Positions 45,278 through 53,424 of a DNA stretch of 64,000 nucleotides are shown in pieces. Source of the DNA: CAIXZV01 sp037446495 (GTDB lineage Bacteria > Chloroflexota > Limnocylindria > Limnocylindrales > CSP1-4); contig JBBIIL010000007.1 in assembly GCA_037446495.1 (NCBI GenBank), positions 1 to 64,000 of the forward strand, given 5' to 3'. Position numbers and translations under genes: made by a program. Within the stretch, counting starts at the first letter, position 1. Each line of letters begins with the position of its first letter. The notes under the pieces are model-generated. The model made no database searches. It was not told the DNA's origin and was given only the letters and a program-made list of their open reading frames with translations.

Positions 45278-46220
45278 GCCCCTGCGGGCGGCCGAGCGCC
45301 GCGCCGAGCGCCTGCCGCTGCCGCTGATGGAAGTCGCGCGTGACGCCGGCGTTGCGGAACACCGCGTCGAACCCGTGGAACGCCCCCGGGATCACCAGGA
45401 GCTCGCAGTCCACGCCCGCTGCACGGAGCCGGTTCGCGTAGTCCACGTCCTCGTCGTGGAAGAGGTCGAGTGATCCGACGCCGATCCACGCGGGCGGCAG
45501 CCCGGTCAGGTCGGTCCGTCGCGCGGCCGCCGCATAGGGCGACACCTCCGGACCGCCGACGGCTGAGCCGAGATATGCGGTCCAGGCGAAGCGGTTGCTC
45601 TTCGGCGTCCACATCCGGGCGTTGCGGGGAGCCGGCCCTCCGCGGGTGACGGTCCGGTCGTCGAGCATGGGGTAGACCAGCAGCTGGAATGCCGGGCGAA
45701 CCTCTCCCCGGTCATGGGCCAGAAGTGCGAGCGCGGCTGCGATTCCGCCCCCGGCGCTGGCGCCCCCGATCGCGATCCGGTCGGGGGCGACGTGGAGATC
45801 GCCCGCGCGGGCGACGAGGCCCAGGAGTCCGGCGTATGCGTCCTCGAGGGCGGCCGGGGCGGGGTGCTGCGGGGCGAGCCGGTAGCGGACAGCCGCAACG
45901 GTGATCCCGAGCTCGCGAGCGAACGCGCTGTTGGTCGCGTCGTCCTGCTCGGGCGCGCCGAGGACGAGCCCGCCGCCGTGCAGCCACAGCAGTGCCGGGG
46001 CGTCGTTCATCAGCGCTGACGGCGCGAAGACGCGCATCGACACGTCGGGCGCCCCGGTGGGGCCCGTCACGACGATCTCGCGGATCTCGACGCCGGCCCC
46101 GGGCGCCATGGGCCGTGGCCTGAGCGAACGCATCAGGCGCGACGAGCGCTCACCGAACGAGAAGCGGGGGATGAACCTGCCACGCGCCAGGTCGGGGTGG
46201 AAGTCATCGCTGTTCGGCAT
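45270..46220 (-). CDS. Alpha/beta-hydrolase esterase (HSL/Aes family)
   Basis: 316-residue esterase of the hormone-sensitive-lipase family: oxyanion-hole HGGGLVLG (~residue 80), nucleophile Ser in GGASAGGGIA (~155), catalytic Asp in GSLDLFHDED and His in PGAFHGFD. ATG 46220 has GAGGAG ten bases upstream; the open frame to 46301 is not needed. It likely cleaves short-chain esters in the cytoplasm; no substrate hint from neighbours. Its 3' end carries the regulatory repeat of the kinase 2 operon. Confidence 0.9.
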   Translation of the reverse strand: MPNSDDFHPDLARGRFIPRFSFGERSSRLMRSLRPRPMAPGAGVEIREIVVTGPTGAPDVSMRVFAPSALMNDAPALLWLHGGGLVLGAPEQDDATNSAFARELGITVAAVRYRLAPQHPAPAALEDAYAGLLGLVARAGDLHVAPDRIAIGGASAGGGIAAALALLAHDRGEVRPAFQLLVYPMLDDRTVTRGGPAPRNARMWTPKSNRFAWTAYLGSAVGGPEVSPYAAAARRTDLTGLPPAWIGVGSLDLFHDEDVDYANRLRAAGVDCELLVIPGAFHGFDAVFRNAGVTRDFHQRQRQALGAALGRPQGRC

Positions 46221-46376
46221 CGGCCGATTCTCCTCTCGACGCCCTTCGTCGCCTACTTCACCACCGACGCTATCAGCGAGGACTTCACGGCGCAGGGACA
46301 TCGCGCATACGGCCTTGCCGAGGGTGTGCGATCCTGTGCTGGCGTCGCGAGGGGCGCCGGCTGAGGGGATAGCGGA

Positions 46377-48044
46377 ATGCGCCTGGGACTCCGGCGGGGG
46401 ACATTGCGTCAGGACGGGATTGCGGGCCTGGTCCTGGGGCTGCAGAGCGTGCCTGACGGACTGGCGACGGGCCTGCTGACCGGCGTGAGCCCGGCGGCCG
46501 GGCTGAACGCCTACATGGTCGGCCTGCTGGCGGGCACGGTGGCGACCGGATCCGCGTTCATGGCGATCCAGGGCACGGGCGCGATGGCGATGATCATCGC
46601 CGACACGCCCGCGATGCAGGGCTCGCGTACCCCGGAGACGGCGCTATTCACGCTCGCGATCTTGACTGGCGCCGTCATGCTGGCCGCGGGCGTGCTGCGG
46701 CTCGGGTTCCTGCTCAGGTTCGTCAGCAACGCGGTCATGGTCGCGTTCATCAATGCGGTCGGCGTCAACATCATCCTCGGGCAGCTGGCGAACTTCACCG
46801 GCTTCAATGCCGAGGGCGCCAACCGGATCATCCGCGCCATGGTCACGATCACCAGTCCGCTGCAGCTCGACGTGACGTCCGTGGCGATCGGCACCGCGAC
46901 CATTCTCCTGATCATCGCCTTCGAGCGGACCCGCCTTGGCGCGCTCGGTCTCGTCGTCGCGGTCGTCGCGACCTCGGCCGCAGCCGCCGTGCTCCACCTG
47001 CAGTCTGTGGCGACGCTCGAGAATCTGGGGATCGCCCTCGAAGGCCTGCCGGCGCCCGTGATGCCGTCCATCAGCCTCGTGCCGGTCCTCATCGTGCCGG
47101 CTCTGTCGCTGGCGTTCGTCGGCCTCGTCCAGGGCGCCGGGATCTCCGCCAACTTCCCGAACCCGGACGGCACGTACGGCGATCCGTCCCAGGACTTCAT
47201 CGGGCAGGGTGTCGCCAATGTCGCCGCTGGGCTCCTCCAGGGAATGCCGGTTGGCGGCTCGGTCTCCGCTTCGTCCCTGAACCGGGAGGCTGGCGCCCAG
47301 TCCCGCCAGTCGCTGCTCATCGCCGGGCTGGTGATCGGCATCACGATCGTCGCGCTGGGCGGCGTGGTGAAGTTCGTGGCGATGCCCGCGCTTGCCGGCC
47401 TGCTGATGCTCATCGGGTACCGGACGATCAAGCCGGACGACCTCATCTCGGTGTGGCGGACCGGCCCGTTGCAGAAGACGGTCCTCGGCGTCACGTTCGC
47501 CCTGACCATGCTCATCCCACTCCAGTACGCCGTGCTCGTGGGCGTGGGGATGTCGGCCGTCCTGTTCATCTTCCGGCAGTCGAACCGCCTGATCCTCAAG
47601 CAGCGCGTGCCGGATGGCCAGCACCACGTCGAGTCGGACCCGCCCGCCGAGCTGCCCGCGTCGGCGATCGTCGTCCTCCAGCCCTACGGAAGCCTGTTCT
47701 TCGCTGCGGCACCCACCTTCGAGGCGGCCTTGCCCAAGGTCGTGGAGGCGAGCCGTGACTCAGTGGTCATCGTCCGCCTTCGGGGGAGGACTGAACTTGG
47801 CACCACCTTCATCGACGTGCTCGGTCGCTACGCGGAGCAGCTCGCCGCCGTCGGCTCCAAGCTCGTCCTCGTCTCCACGAACGAGCGGATCGACGATCAG
47901 CTGGCGGCGACCGGGATCGTGACGACCGTCGGCGCAGCGAACATCTACCGAGGCGATGAGCGAGTGGGCGCGACGCTCGCCCGAGCCCGCGAGGACGCTG
48001 TCGCCTGGATCGCGGCCCGGCGCGCGCAGTCGCCGTCCGCCTGA
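46377..48044 (+). CDS. SulP-family anion transporter with STAS domain
   Basis: 555 residues: about 11-12 membrane helices (LVLGLQSVPDGLATGLLTGVSP start; GVANVAAGLLQGMPVGGSVSASSLNREAGAQSR central SulP signature), then a cytoplasmic STAS domain (residues ~430-540). SulP proteins carry sulfate, bicarbonate or other anions; substrate is open. ATG 46377 follows GAGGGG. A small membrane protein gene starts eight bases after the stop and is probably co-transcribed. Confidence 0.9.
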   Translation: MRLGLRRGTLRQDGIAGLVLGLQSVPDGLATGLLTGVSPAAGLNAYMVGLLAGTVATGSAFMAIQGTGAMAMIIADTPAMQGSRTPETALFTLAILTGAVMLAAGVLRLGFLLRFVSNAVMVAFINAVGVNIILGQLANFTGFNAEGANRIIRAMVTITSPLQLDVTSVAIGTATILLIIAFERTRLGALGLVVAVVATSAAAAVLHLQSVATLENLGIALEGLPAPVMPSISLVPVLIVPALSLAFVGLVQGAGISANFPNPDGTYGDPSQDFIGQGVANVAAGLLQGMPVGGSVSASSLNREAGAQSRQSLLIAGLVIGITIVALGGVVKFVAMPALAGLLMLIGYRTIKPDDLISVWRTGPLQKTVLGVTFALTMLIPLQYAVLVGVGMSAVLFIFRQSNRLILKQRVPDGQHHVESDPPAELPASAIVVLQPYGSLFFAAAPTFEAALPKVVEASRDSVVIVRLRGRTELGTTFIDVLGRYAEQLAAVGSKLVLVSTNERIDDQLAATGIVTTVGAANIYRGDERVGATLARAREDAVAWIAARRAQSPSA

Positions 48045-48051
48045 CCCCGCG

Positions 48052-48777
48052 ATGGCCCCGCCCGGTCGCGCCACCGCCCCAGACCCCGGTGAGATCGGGA
48101 TCCGGCTGGCGCGCGCCGCCGGGCTCGCGGGACTCGTGTTCGCGACGCTGTTCGTCGTGGCTTTCGCGCTCCTCCGTGTTGGCGTGCCGCCCGTCGACCC
48201 GGCTGCGTTCGCGGCGTGGTGGGCGGCGAGCCAGGGCCGGATAACCGCGGGGACCTGGCTCCTGCCGTTCGCGGGGATCGCGTTCCTGTGGTTCGTGGCC
48301 GCAGTGCGCCGGCGGATCGGGCGAGGCGAGGGACTGTTCTTCGCGACGATGTTCCTGGGCAGCGCACTCATCTTCGTCGCGATGGTTTTCGCGACGGGCG
48401 CCGCGGCCGGCGCGATGCTTGCCGCCGCCGCCTTCGAGGACCCGGCCCAGATGGCCTTGGTCGCCGTGGTCGGCAGTGCGCTGGCCTATACGCTGTTCTT
48501 CGGCTTCGCGGTGAAGATGGCGGCGATCTTCATGTTCGCTACCGCGAGCATCAGCCGGGGCGCCGACACGCTGCCGCGCTGGCTCGGACCGCTCACCCTC
48601 GTGCTCGGGGTGGTGTCGCTCGTCGGGAACACGTTCCTGGAAGTCGTGGCCCTCGTGTTCCCGGTCTGGGTCGCGGTCGTCAGCGTGGTGCTGATCCGGA
48701 CCGCGGGCGAGCCGGGGACTGGACCTGATCCGCTCCGTTCCGATCCCGAGTCCGCGCTGCTGCGCGCCCCGGAGTAG
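48052..48777 (+). CDS. Hypothetical six-helix membrane protein (241 aa)
   Basis: About six hydrophobic helices (AAGLAGLVFATLFVVAFALL; ITAGTWLLPFAGIAFLWFVAAV; LFFATMFLGSALIFVAMVFATG; and three more), with charged ends. No family recognised. Start ATG 48052, eight bases after the SulP stop, suggests co-transcription. Confidence 0.75.
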   Translation: MAPPGRATAPDPGEIGIRLARAAGLAGLVFATLFVVAFALLRVGVPPVDPAAFAAWWAASQGRITAGTWLLPFAGIAFLWFVAAVRRRIGRGEGLFFATMFLGSALIFVAMVFATGAAAGAMLAAAAFEDPAQMALVAVVGSALAYTLFFGFAVKMAAIFMFATASISRGADTLPRWLGPLTLVLGVVSLVGNTFLEVVALVFPVWVAVVSVVLIRTAGEPGTGPDPLRSDPESALLRAPE

Positions 48778-48899
48778 CGCGGCGAGGCTGGTGCCGATCC
48801 ACGAAGAGCCCGCGTCGCAAGGAGACCAGCTCGCGCGACGCCCGATGGGCAGCCTTCGAGGAGGCCGCCATCGCCTCGCGCTCGAGCAGCGGAGGTCCG

Positions 48900-49544
48900 T
48901 CAGCCCGCGCCGCCCGTCCCGAACTGGCGATCGCCCGCGTCGCCCAGCCCGGGCATGATGTAGCCCTTCTCGTTGAGCTGGCGGTCCAGGGCCGCGGTGT
49001 AGATCTCCACTTCCGGGTGGGCCGTGAGCACGGCCTCGACGCCCTCGGGCGCCGCGATCAGGTTCACGAGCTTGATCCGGTCCGCGCCCCAGCGCTTGAG
49101 GACCTCGATGGCTGCCGAGGCCGAGCCGCCCGTGGCGAGCATCGGGTCCAGGATCAGGCACAGGTCCACGGTGGTGCTGTTCGGGAGCTTGTTGTAGTAC
49201 TCGACCGGGCGCAGCGTGCGCTCGTCGCGGAACAGGCCGAGGTGCCAGACCTGTGCCGTGGGCATCAGCTCCAGGAACGCGTCCACCATGCCCAGGCCGG
49301 CGCGCAGGATCGGGATGAAGCCGATGCGGTCCGCCAGCTCCTCGCCGGACATGACCTCGATGGGTGTGGGCACGTCGACGGGACGGGTGTGCGCGTCCGC
49401 AAGAGCCTCGTAGCCCAGCAGCCAGGACAGCTCGCGGACGACCTCGCGGAACTTCTTGGGCTCGGTCCTCTCGTCGCGGAGGATGCCCAGCTTGTGGCGG
49501 ACCGCGGGGTGCTGCGACACGTGGAGGTTCGGCCAGTCGGTCAC
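48900..49544 (-). CDS. upp: Uracil phosphoribosyltransferase
   Basis: 214-residue UPRTase making UMP from uracil and PRPP. Visible are HPAVRHKLGILRDERT at the N-terminus, ILRAGLGMVDAFLEL, the PRPP loop LILDPMLATGGSA and the uracil-binding YIMPGLGDAGDR(Q/Y)FGT C-terminus. Start GTG 49544 with GAGGG upstream. This pyrimidine-salvage gene complements the pyrimidine-breakdown genes near 20 kb, though they are far apart. Confidence 0.96.
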   Translation of the reverse strand: MTDWPNLHVSQHPAVRHKLGILRDERTEPKKFREVVRELSWLLGYEALADAHTRPVDVPTPIEVMSGEELADRIGFIPILRAGLGMVDAFLELMPTAQVWHLGLFRDERTLRPVEYYNKLPNSTTVDLCLILDPMLATGGSASAAIEVLKRWGADRIKLVNLIAAPEGVEAVLTAHPEVEIYTAALDRQLNEKGYIMPGLGDAGDRQFGTGGAG

Positions 49545-49627
49545 GTGGATCCCTCGCGCTGCTCATTTCGGGCGGGTTGGGCGGCCGCCGCCGCGGGACG
49601 CCGGCTCCGGGCCGAATCCTACCGCGG

Positions 49628-49633
49628 TATCCT
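49628..49633 (+). promoter_or_regulatory. -10 box of the asparaginase gene (leaderless)
   Basis: TATCCT ends eight bases before ATG 49642. Confidence 0.55.
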
Positions 49634-49641
49634 CGCTCCCG

Positions 49642-50757
49642 ATGGCTCCTCGAACCCCTGCCAAGGCGTCTCGCTGGTCTCCGCCGCCCGTCCTCGTGCG
49701 CCAGGTGCGCAATGGCGTCGTGGAGTCTGTCCACCGCGGCGACATCGTGGAGAGCGACGTCAGCGGCAAGGTCCTCCGATCCATTGGCGACCCGAACCGG
49801 GAGGTGTTCCTGCGGTCCACGGTGAAGCCGTTCGGACTGGTCGCGCTGCTGCGCGCCGGCGGCCGCCAGGCGTTCGACCTGGCTCCCGAGGAACTGGCGA
49901 TCATGGCGTCGAGCCACTCGGGCGAGGACGTGCACGTTCGGACGATCCAGGCGCTCTACCGCCGCCTCGGCATCGCCACGAGCGCGCTCGCCTGCGGCAC
50001 GGCCGACATGCCGCTCGATGACCTCACCGCCGCCCGCCTGACCCGCGACGGTGAGCGCCCGAGCCCGCTGCGCCACATGTGCTCGGGCCAGCACTCGGTG
50101 TTCATCCTGCTCGCGAAGCTCGGCGACTGGCCTCTCGAGGGCTACTGGGACGCCGACCACCCCGCCCACCGCGCCTATGCCGCGACCGTCGCGGACGCCT
50201 TCGGCGTCAAGCCCGACCAGCTCCGCACCGGCACCGACGGCTGCGGTGTGCGCACGTACGAGTTCCGCCTTCGGGAGGTTGCGCGGGCATTCGCGATGCT
50301 GGCCGCGCCCGACGCCCTGCCGGCGAGCGATTCGCGCGCCGTCCTGGCGCCGCACCTGACCGCCGTGCGCGATGCGATGCTCCGGCACCCCGAGCTGGTC
50401 GCCGGGTCCCGCGAGCGGCTCGACACAGCCCTCATGAAGACCGTGCCCGGCCGCGTGGTGTCCAAGAGCGGCATGGAGGCGCTGCGCGGCGTCGGGATCC
50501 TCGGTGGACCGCGGCACGGGACCGCCGAAACGCGCCCGACCGGGCTCGCCCTCAAGATGGAGGACGGCGACGGCTACGACCGCGGAACCCATGCGGCATC
50601 TGTGGAGGCGCTCGCGCAGGTGGGTATCCTCGATGCGGAGGCCGTCCGACTGCTCGGCCGCTACCATCGCCCGACCAGCGTCGACCCTCACGGCACCCTT
50701 GCCGCGGAGGCCATCCCAGAGTTCGAGCTCGCGCCGGTGGGCGAGCTCGTCGGCTGA
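49642..50757 (+). CDS. L-asparaginase, AnsA/Rhizobium-etli type (PF06089)
   Basis: 371-residue asparaginase II-like protein, unrelated to E. coli type I/II enzymes. Visible are VRNGVVESVHRGDIVESD, FLRSTVKPFGLVALL (proposed catalytic Ser-Lys region), SSHSGEDVHVRTIQALYRRLG, LRHMCSGQHSVFILLAKL (conserved Cys) and TGTDGCGVRTYEF. It hydrolyses asparagine to aspartate and ammonia. ATG 49642 is chosen from the leaderless -10 box and conserved length; the in-frame extension upstream overlaps the divergent upp region. Confidence 0.88.
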   Translation: MAPRTPAKASRWSPPPVLVRQVRNGVVESVHRGDIVESDVSGKVLRSIGDPNREVFLRSTVKPFGLVALLRAGGRQAFDLAPEELAIMASSHSGEDVHVRTIQALYRRLGIATSALACGTADMPLDDLTAARLTRDGERPSPLRHMCSGQHSVFILLAKLGDWPLEGYWDADHPAHRAYAATVADAFGVKPDQLRTGTDGCGVRTYEFRLREVARAFAMLAAPDALPASDSRAVLAPHLTAVRDAMLRHPELVAGSRERLDTALMKTVPGRVVSKSGMEALRGVGILGGPRHGTAETRPTGLALKMEDGDGYDRGTHAASVEALAQVGILDAEAVRLLGRYHRPTSVDPHGTLAAEAIPEFELAPVGELVG

Positions 50758-50808
50758 CGGCACCGCCGCGGCCGGTCGTCCTGCCGGCATGACGGAGGCT
50801 CCCGCCGC

Positions 50809-51798
50809 ATGACCCCCCGCGCCGATCCGCACCGCGTCCTCGGGCTGGTCCCGGGTGCCACCGCAGGCGAGATCCGGTCGGCGTACCGGCGGCTGGCGAA
50901 GCTGCACCACCCGGACACGGCGGGAGATCGCTCGCTGCCGCGCTTCCTCGCGATCCAGGCCGCCTACGAGGCGCTGGTGGACGCGGAGGGGAACCTGCGC
51001 ACGCGTGGCTGGCCGACGAGGAGCGCCACGGGGCCGGGAAGGTCGGCAAACCCGAGTGCGAGGGGCGCGTCGCGCGATGCCTGGCGGGCGAGTCGGACGT
51101 CAAGCGCGGGGTCGAGCGCTGACGGCGGCACGGCGGACGGTGCCGGGTCGAATGCCGGTGCTGGGTCCAGGGCCGACGCGGGCGGGCGGGCGGATGCCGG
51201 CACGAAGGCCGGGCCAGGCGGGTCGGGCGCGGCCGGCTCGAAGTCGGGTGCCGGGCCCTCGGCGGGCACCGGGCCAACGGCGGACCGAGGCGCCCGGCGC
51301 GGCGGCAGCGCGAGAGGCGGCGGGACTCGGGCCCGGCCGGAGCGCCGGACAGCCCGCCCGGGGTCCACCACCTACGACGAGGCGACGCAGCCCCTCGACC
51401 CGTCCTGGGACGGAGCCACGTGGTACGGCGCGTCGTCGGGAAGCTACTGGACGCTCAACCCGCGGGAGTACGCCGATCCCCGCAAGCACGGGCCCGAGTA
51501 CCAGGAGCGGGCGAAGCGGGCAGCCCAGCTGGAGGCGCAGAAGCGGGCGCGGAAGGCCGGATCGACCGGTTCGGCATCGACCTCGGCCGCCTCGCCGGAA
51601 TCGCCAACCTCTGCCTCGCCGCAGGCTCCTTCGGCCGCGCCCGGGCCGCCCCAGCCGGCGACCCCGACCCCGCTCAGATCGCCGGGATCGGACCCGCCCC
51701 CGCCTGCGTCATCGCCGGCCGCCGTTCCTGGTGCGTCGCCGCCCGTTGGGCGTGCTCGGCGTCCGGCTCGCCATCCTGGCCGCCCCGCCGCGCCGTAG
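50809..51798 (+). CDS. DnaJ-domain protein with long low-complexity linker
   Basis: 329 residues. An N-terminal J domain (residues ~5-60, DPHRVLGLVPGATAGEIRSAYRRLAKLHHPDTAGD) with the HPD triad that stimulates DnaK. Then ~110 residues almost only of Gly, Ala, Ser, Arg and Thr, a short conserved block YWTLNPREYADPRKHGPEYQERA, and a Pro/Ser/Ala-rich tail. It has no zinc-finger or substrate domain, so it is a specialised J-protein, not DnaJ. The TAG stop forms part of the -10 box of the next gene. Confidence 0.82.
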   Translation: MTPRADPHRVLGLVPGATAGEIRSAYRRLAKLHHPDTAGDRSLPRFLAIQAAYEALVDAEGNLRTRGWPTRSATGPGRSANPSARGASRDAWRASRTSSAGSSADGGTADGAGSNAGAGSRADAGGRADAGTKAGPGGSGAAGSKSGAGPSAGTGPTADRGARRGGSARGGGTRARPERRTARPGSTTYDEATQPLDPSWDGATWYGASSGSYWTLNPREYADPRKHGPEYQERAKRAAQLEAQKRARKAGSTGSASTSAASPESPTSASPQAPSAAPGPPQPATPTPLRSPGSDPPPPASSPAAVPGASPPVGRARRPARHPGRPAAP

Positions 51799-51801
51799 AC
51801 T
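51796..51801 (+). promoter_or_regulatory. -10 box of the DtxR-family gene (leaderless)
   Basis: TAGACT, whose TAG is the dnaJ-like stop codon, ends seven bases before ATG 51809. Confidence 0.55.
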
Positions 51802-51808
51802 CGGGGGC

Positions 51809-52534
51809 ATGCGCCGCACTCAACCTGCCGACATCTCCGCCGCTGCCCAGGAGTACCTGCTCGCGCTACGCGTGATGGGCTCGGACGGGCGCGCAGCCAC
51901 CAGCGCGCAGCTGGGCCGGCACGTGGGCGTGAGCACGCAGGCCGCGTCGGAGATGTGCCGTCGTCTGGCCTCGGACGGGCTGTTGGAGCCGTCCACGGGC
52001 CGCGGGCTGGCCCTCACCTCCGCCGGCCGCGCCGCCGCCGACGCGATCTTCCGACGCCACGCGCTGCTCGAGTGGCTGCTCACCTCCGTCGTGGGTCTCC
52101 CGTGGGCGGAGAGCGACGCGGAGGCGGCTCGTCTTCAGGGCGCCCTCTCGCCGCGCGTGGAGGCTCGCCTCGACGAGCTGCTGGGGCACCCCGAAACGTG
52201 CCCCCACGGCAACCCGATCGACCAGGAGACCGCGCGACGTCGACCGGCCGGGGTGCCGCTGGCCCAGCTGGAGTCCGGGGCACGCGCCACCGTCCTGCGA
52301 ATCACCGAGGAGGCGGAGGACGACGCGGGTCTTCTCGGGTACCTCGAGGCCCGCGCGCTCACGCCGGGCGCCCACATCACGGTCCTCGCCCGCTCTGAGT
52401 CACTCGACTCCCTCACGCTTGACGGACCGCGGGGACGCGCGACGCTGGGGTTGCGCCCCGCTGCGCTGATCCGGGTGGTGCCGGGCGAGGCCGACCCCGG
52501 CTTGTTCCACGTGGTGCCGGCGTCGCTCGGGTGA
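51809..52534 (+). CDS. DtxR/MntR-family metalloregulator
   Basis: 241-residue iron- or manganese-dependent repressor. N-terminal winged helix (AAQEYLLALRVMGSDGR... GVSTQAASEMCRRLASDGLLE, residues ~10-60), dimerisation/metal domain (FRRHALLEWLLTSVVGLPW, then HPETCPHGNPID with Cys/His ligands) and a C-terminal SH3/FeoA-like domain (~155-240). It could control the nearby ferric-type ABC importer at 55774-59845, which is an inference. Start ATG 51809 from the leaderless promoter. Confidence 0.88.
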   Translation: MRRTQPADISAAAQEYLLALRVMGSDGRAATSAQLGRHVGVSTQAASEMCRRLASDGLLEPSTGRGLALTSAGRAAADAIFRRHALLEWLLTSVVGLPWAESDAEAARLQGALSPRVEARLDELLGHPETCPHGNPIDQETARRRPAGVPLAQLESGARATVLRITEEAEDDAGLLGYLEARALTPGAHITVLARSESLDSLTLDGPRGRATLGLRPAALIRVVPGEADPGLFHVVPASLG

Positions 52535-52571
52535 CTCCAAGCGCGGCGCCCCCGGCGTGCGCGGCTTCGGA

Positions 52572-53321
52572 TCAGAATCGCATTCGGGACGTCGCGAGGT
52601 CGTCGTCCGGGATCTCCGAGTACCCGGGCAGGTCCTCCGTCGTGAGGATGCCGCCGCGGAGCACGAGCGCTGGCAGCCCGATGAGGAGCGACTTCGGGTT
52701 GAGAAGGCCGAAGAGGTCCACCAGGTCGGCGGCGACGTCCCGGTCGACGTCCTCCGGCATCGACATCAGGTTGCACCGGTAGGGGGCGACGAAGAGCTGG
52801 TCCTGCGTCCCGAAGCACTGCGTGAGCAGGTCGACGTCAAGCAGCAGGCTGCTCGCCCAGTGGGGCCAGCCCTCCATCAGCCGCACCGGGACGCCCGCGT
52901 AGGCGTCCTCGTAGACCGTTCCGCGCCAGGAGCCGACAGCTCGCGCCAGGTTTCCCATCGCGACGGGCGCGACCTGCTGGAGGGTGCGATCCCACGCGTC
53001 CAGGTTGGCCTGCGAGACCGTCACCTCGATCACGTCCACCTCGACGGCGAAGGTCACGTCCAGCCCGGGCGCCATCGCAAGGCTCGGGTAGTCGCCCAGC
53101 GGCCTGAAGCCGAGCCGCTCGAGTTCGACGTCCTCCAGGATCTGGATGCGCTCGCCTCGGACGGCGGGAAGCAGCCGCAGGGCCGCCCAAGCCCACGGCA
53201 TTCCCTCTGGGATGCCGTCCATCGCCTCGGCCACCGCCTCGGCCGTCGGCACCATCAGGCCGTTGCTGTTGCGCCAGCGCCGTCGCCGGCTGGGCCTCGC
53301 ACGTCGATCGGTCGTCTCCAT
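52572..53321 (-). CDS. Hypothetical protein, 249 aa
   Basis: Soluble protein without clear family. The N-terminus is Arg-rich, then a regular alpha/beta pattern (ERIQILEDVELERLGFRPLGDYP; DVTFAVEVDVIEVTVSQ; DQLFVAPYRCNLMSMPEDVDRD). The length and even composition suggest a real, single-domain enzyme or DUF1444-like protein, but this is weak. ATG 53321 has TAGGCT seven bases upstream on the minus strand (leaderless) and is divergent from gltX with about 100 bp between. Confidence 0.65.
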   Translation of the reverse strand: METTDRRARPSRRRRWRNSNGLMVPTAEAVAEAMDGIPEGMPWAWAALRLLPAVRGERIQILEDVELERLGFRPLGDYPSLAMAPGLDVTFAVEVDVIEVTVSQANLDAWDRTLQQVAPVAMGNLARAVGSWRGTVYEDAYAGVPVRLMEGWPHWASSLLLDVDLLTQCFGTQDQLFVAPYRCNLMSMPEDVDRDVAADLVDLFGLLNPKSLLIGLPALVLRGGILTTEDLPGYSEIPDDDLATSRMRF

Positions 53322-53328
53322 GGCCGGC

Positions 53329-53334
53329 AGCCTA
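53329..53334 (-). promoter_or_regulatory. -10 box of the 249-aa protein gene (leaderless)
   Basis: TAGGCT on the minus strand, seven bases before ATG 53321. Confidence 0.5.
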
Positions 53335-53412
53335 CGCGGGTCCGCTTATGCGGGACTTTCGCGGGTCCCTGACCGGCCCCGACCCGCCCGCCGACGGCAG
53401 GATCGACCCTCG

Positions 53413-53418
53413 TACAAT
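53413..53418 (+). promoter_or_regulatory. -10 box of gltX (leaderless)
   Basis: TACAAT ends six bases before ATG 53425; no ribosome site between. Confidence 0.65.
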
Positions 53419-53424
53419 CGGCGC

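Noticed and set aside
51420..51875. Alternative frame inside the dnaJ-like 3' part (GIDLGRLAGIANLCLAAGSFG)
   Set aside because: It looks partly protein-like, but the main frame reaches a clean stop just before the next gene; a frameshift cannot be shown without reads.
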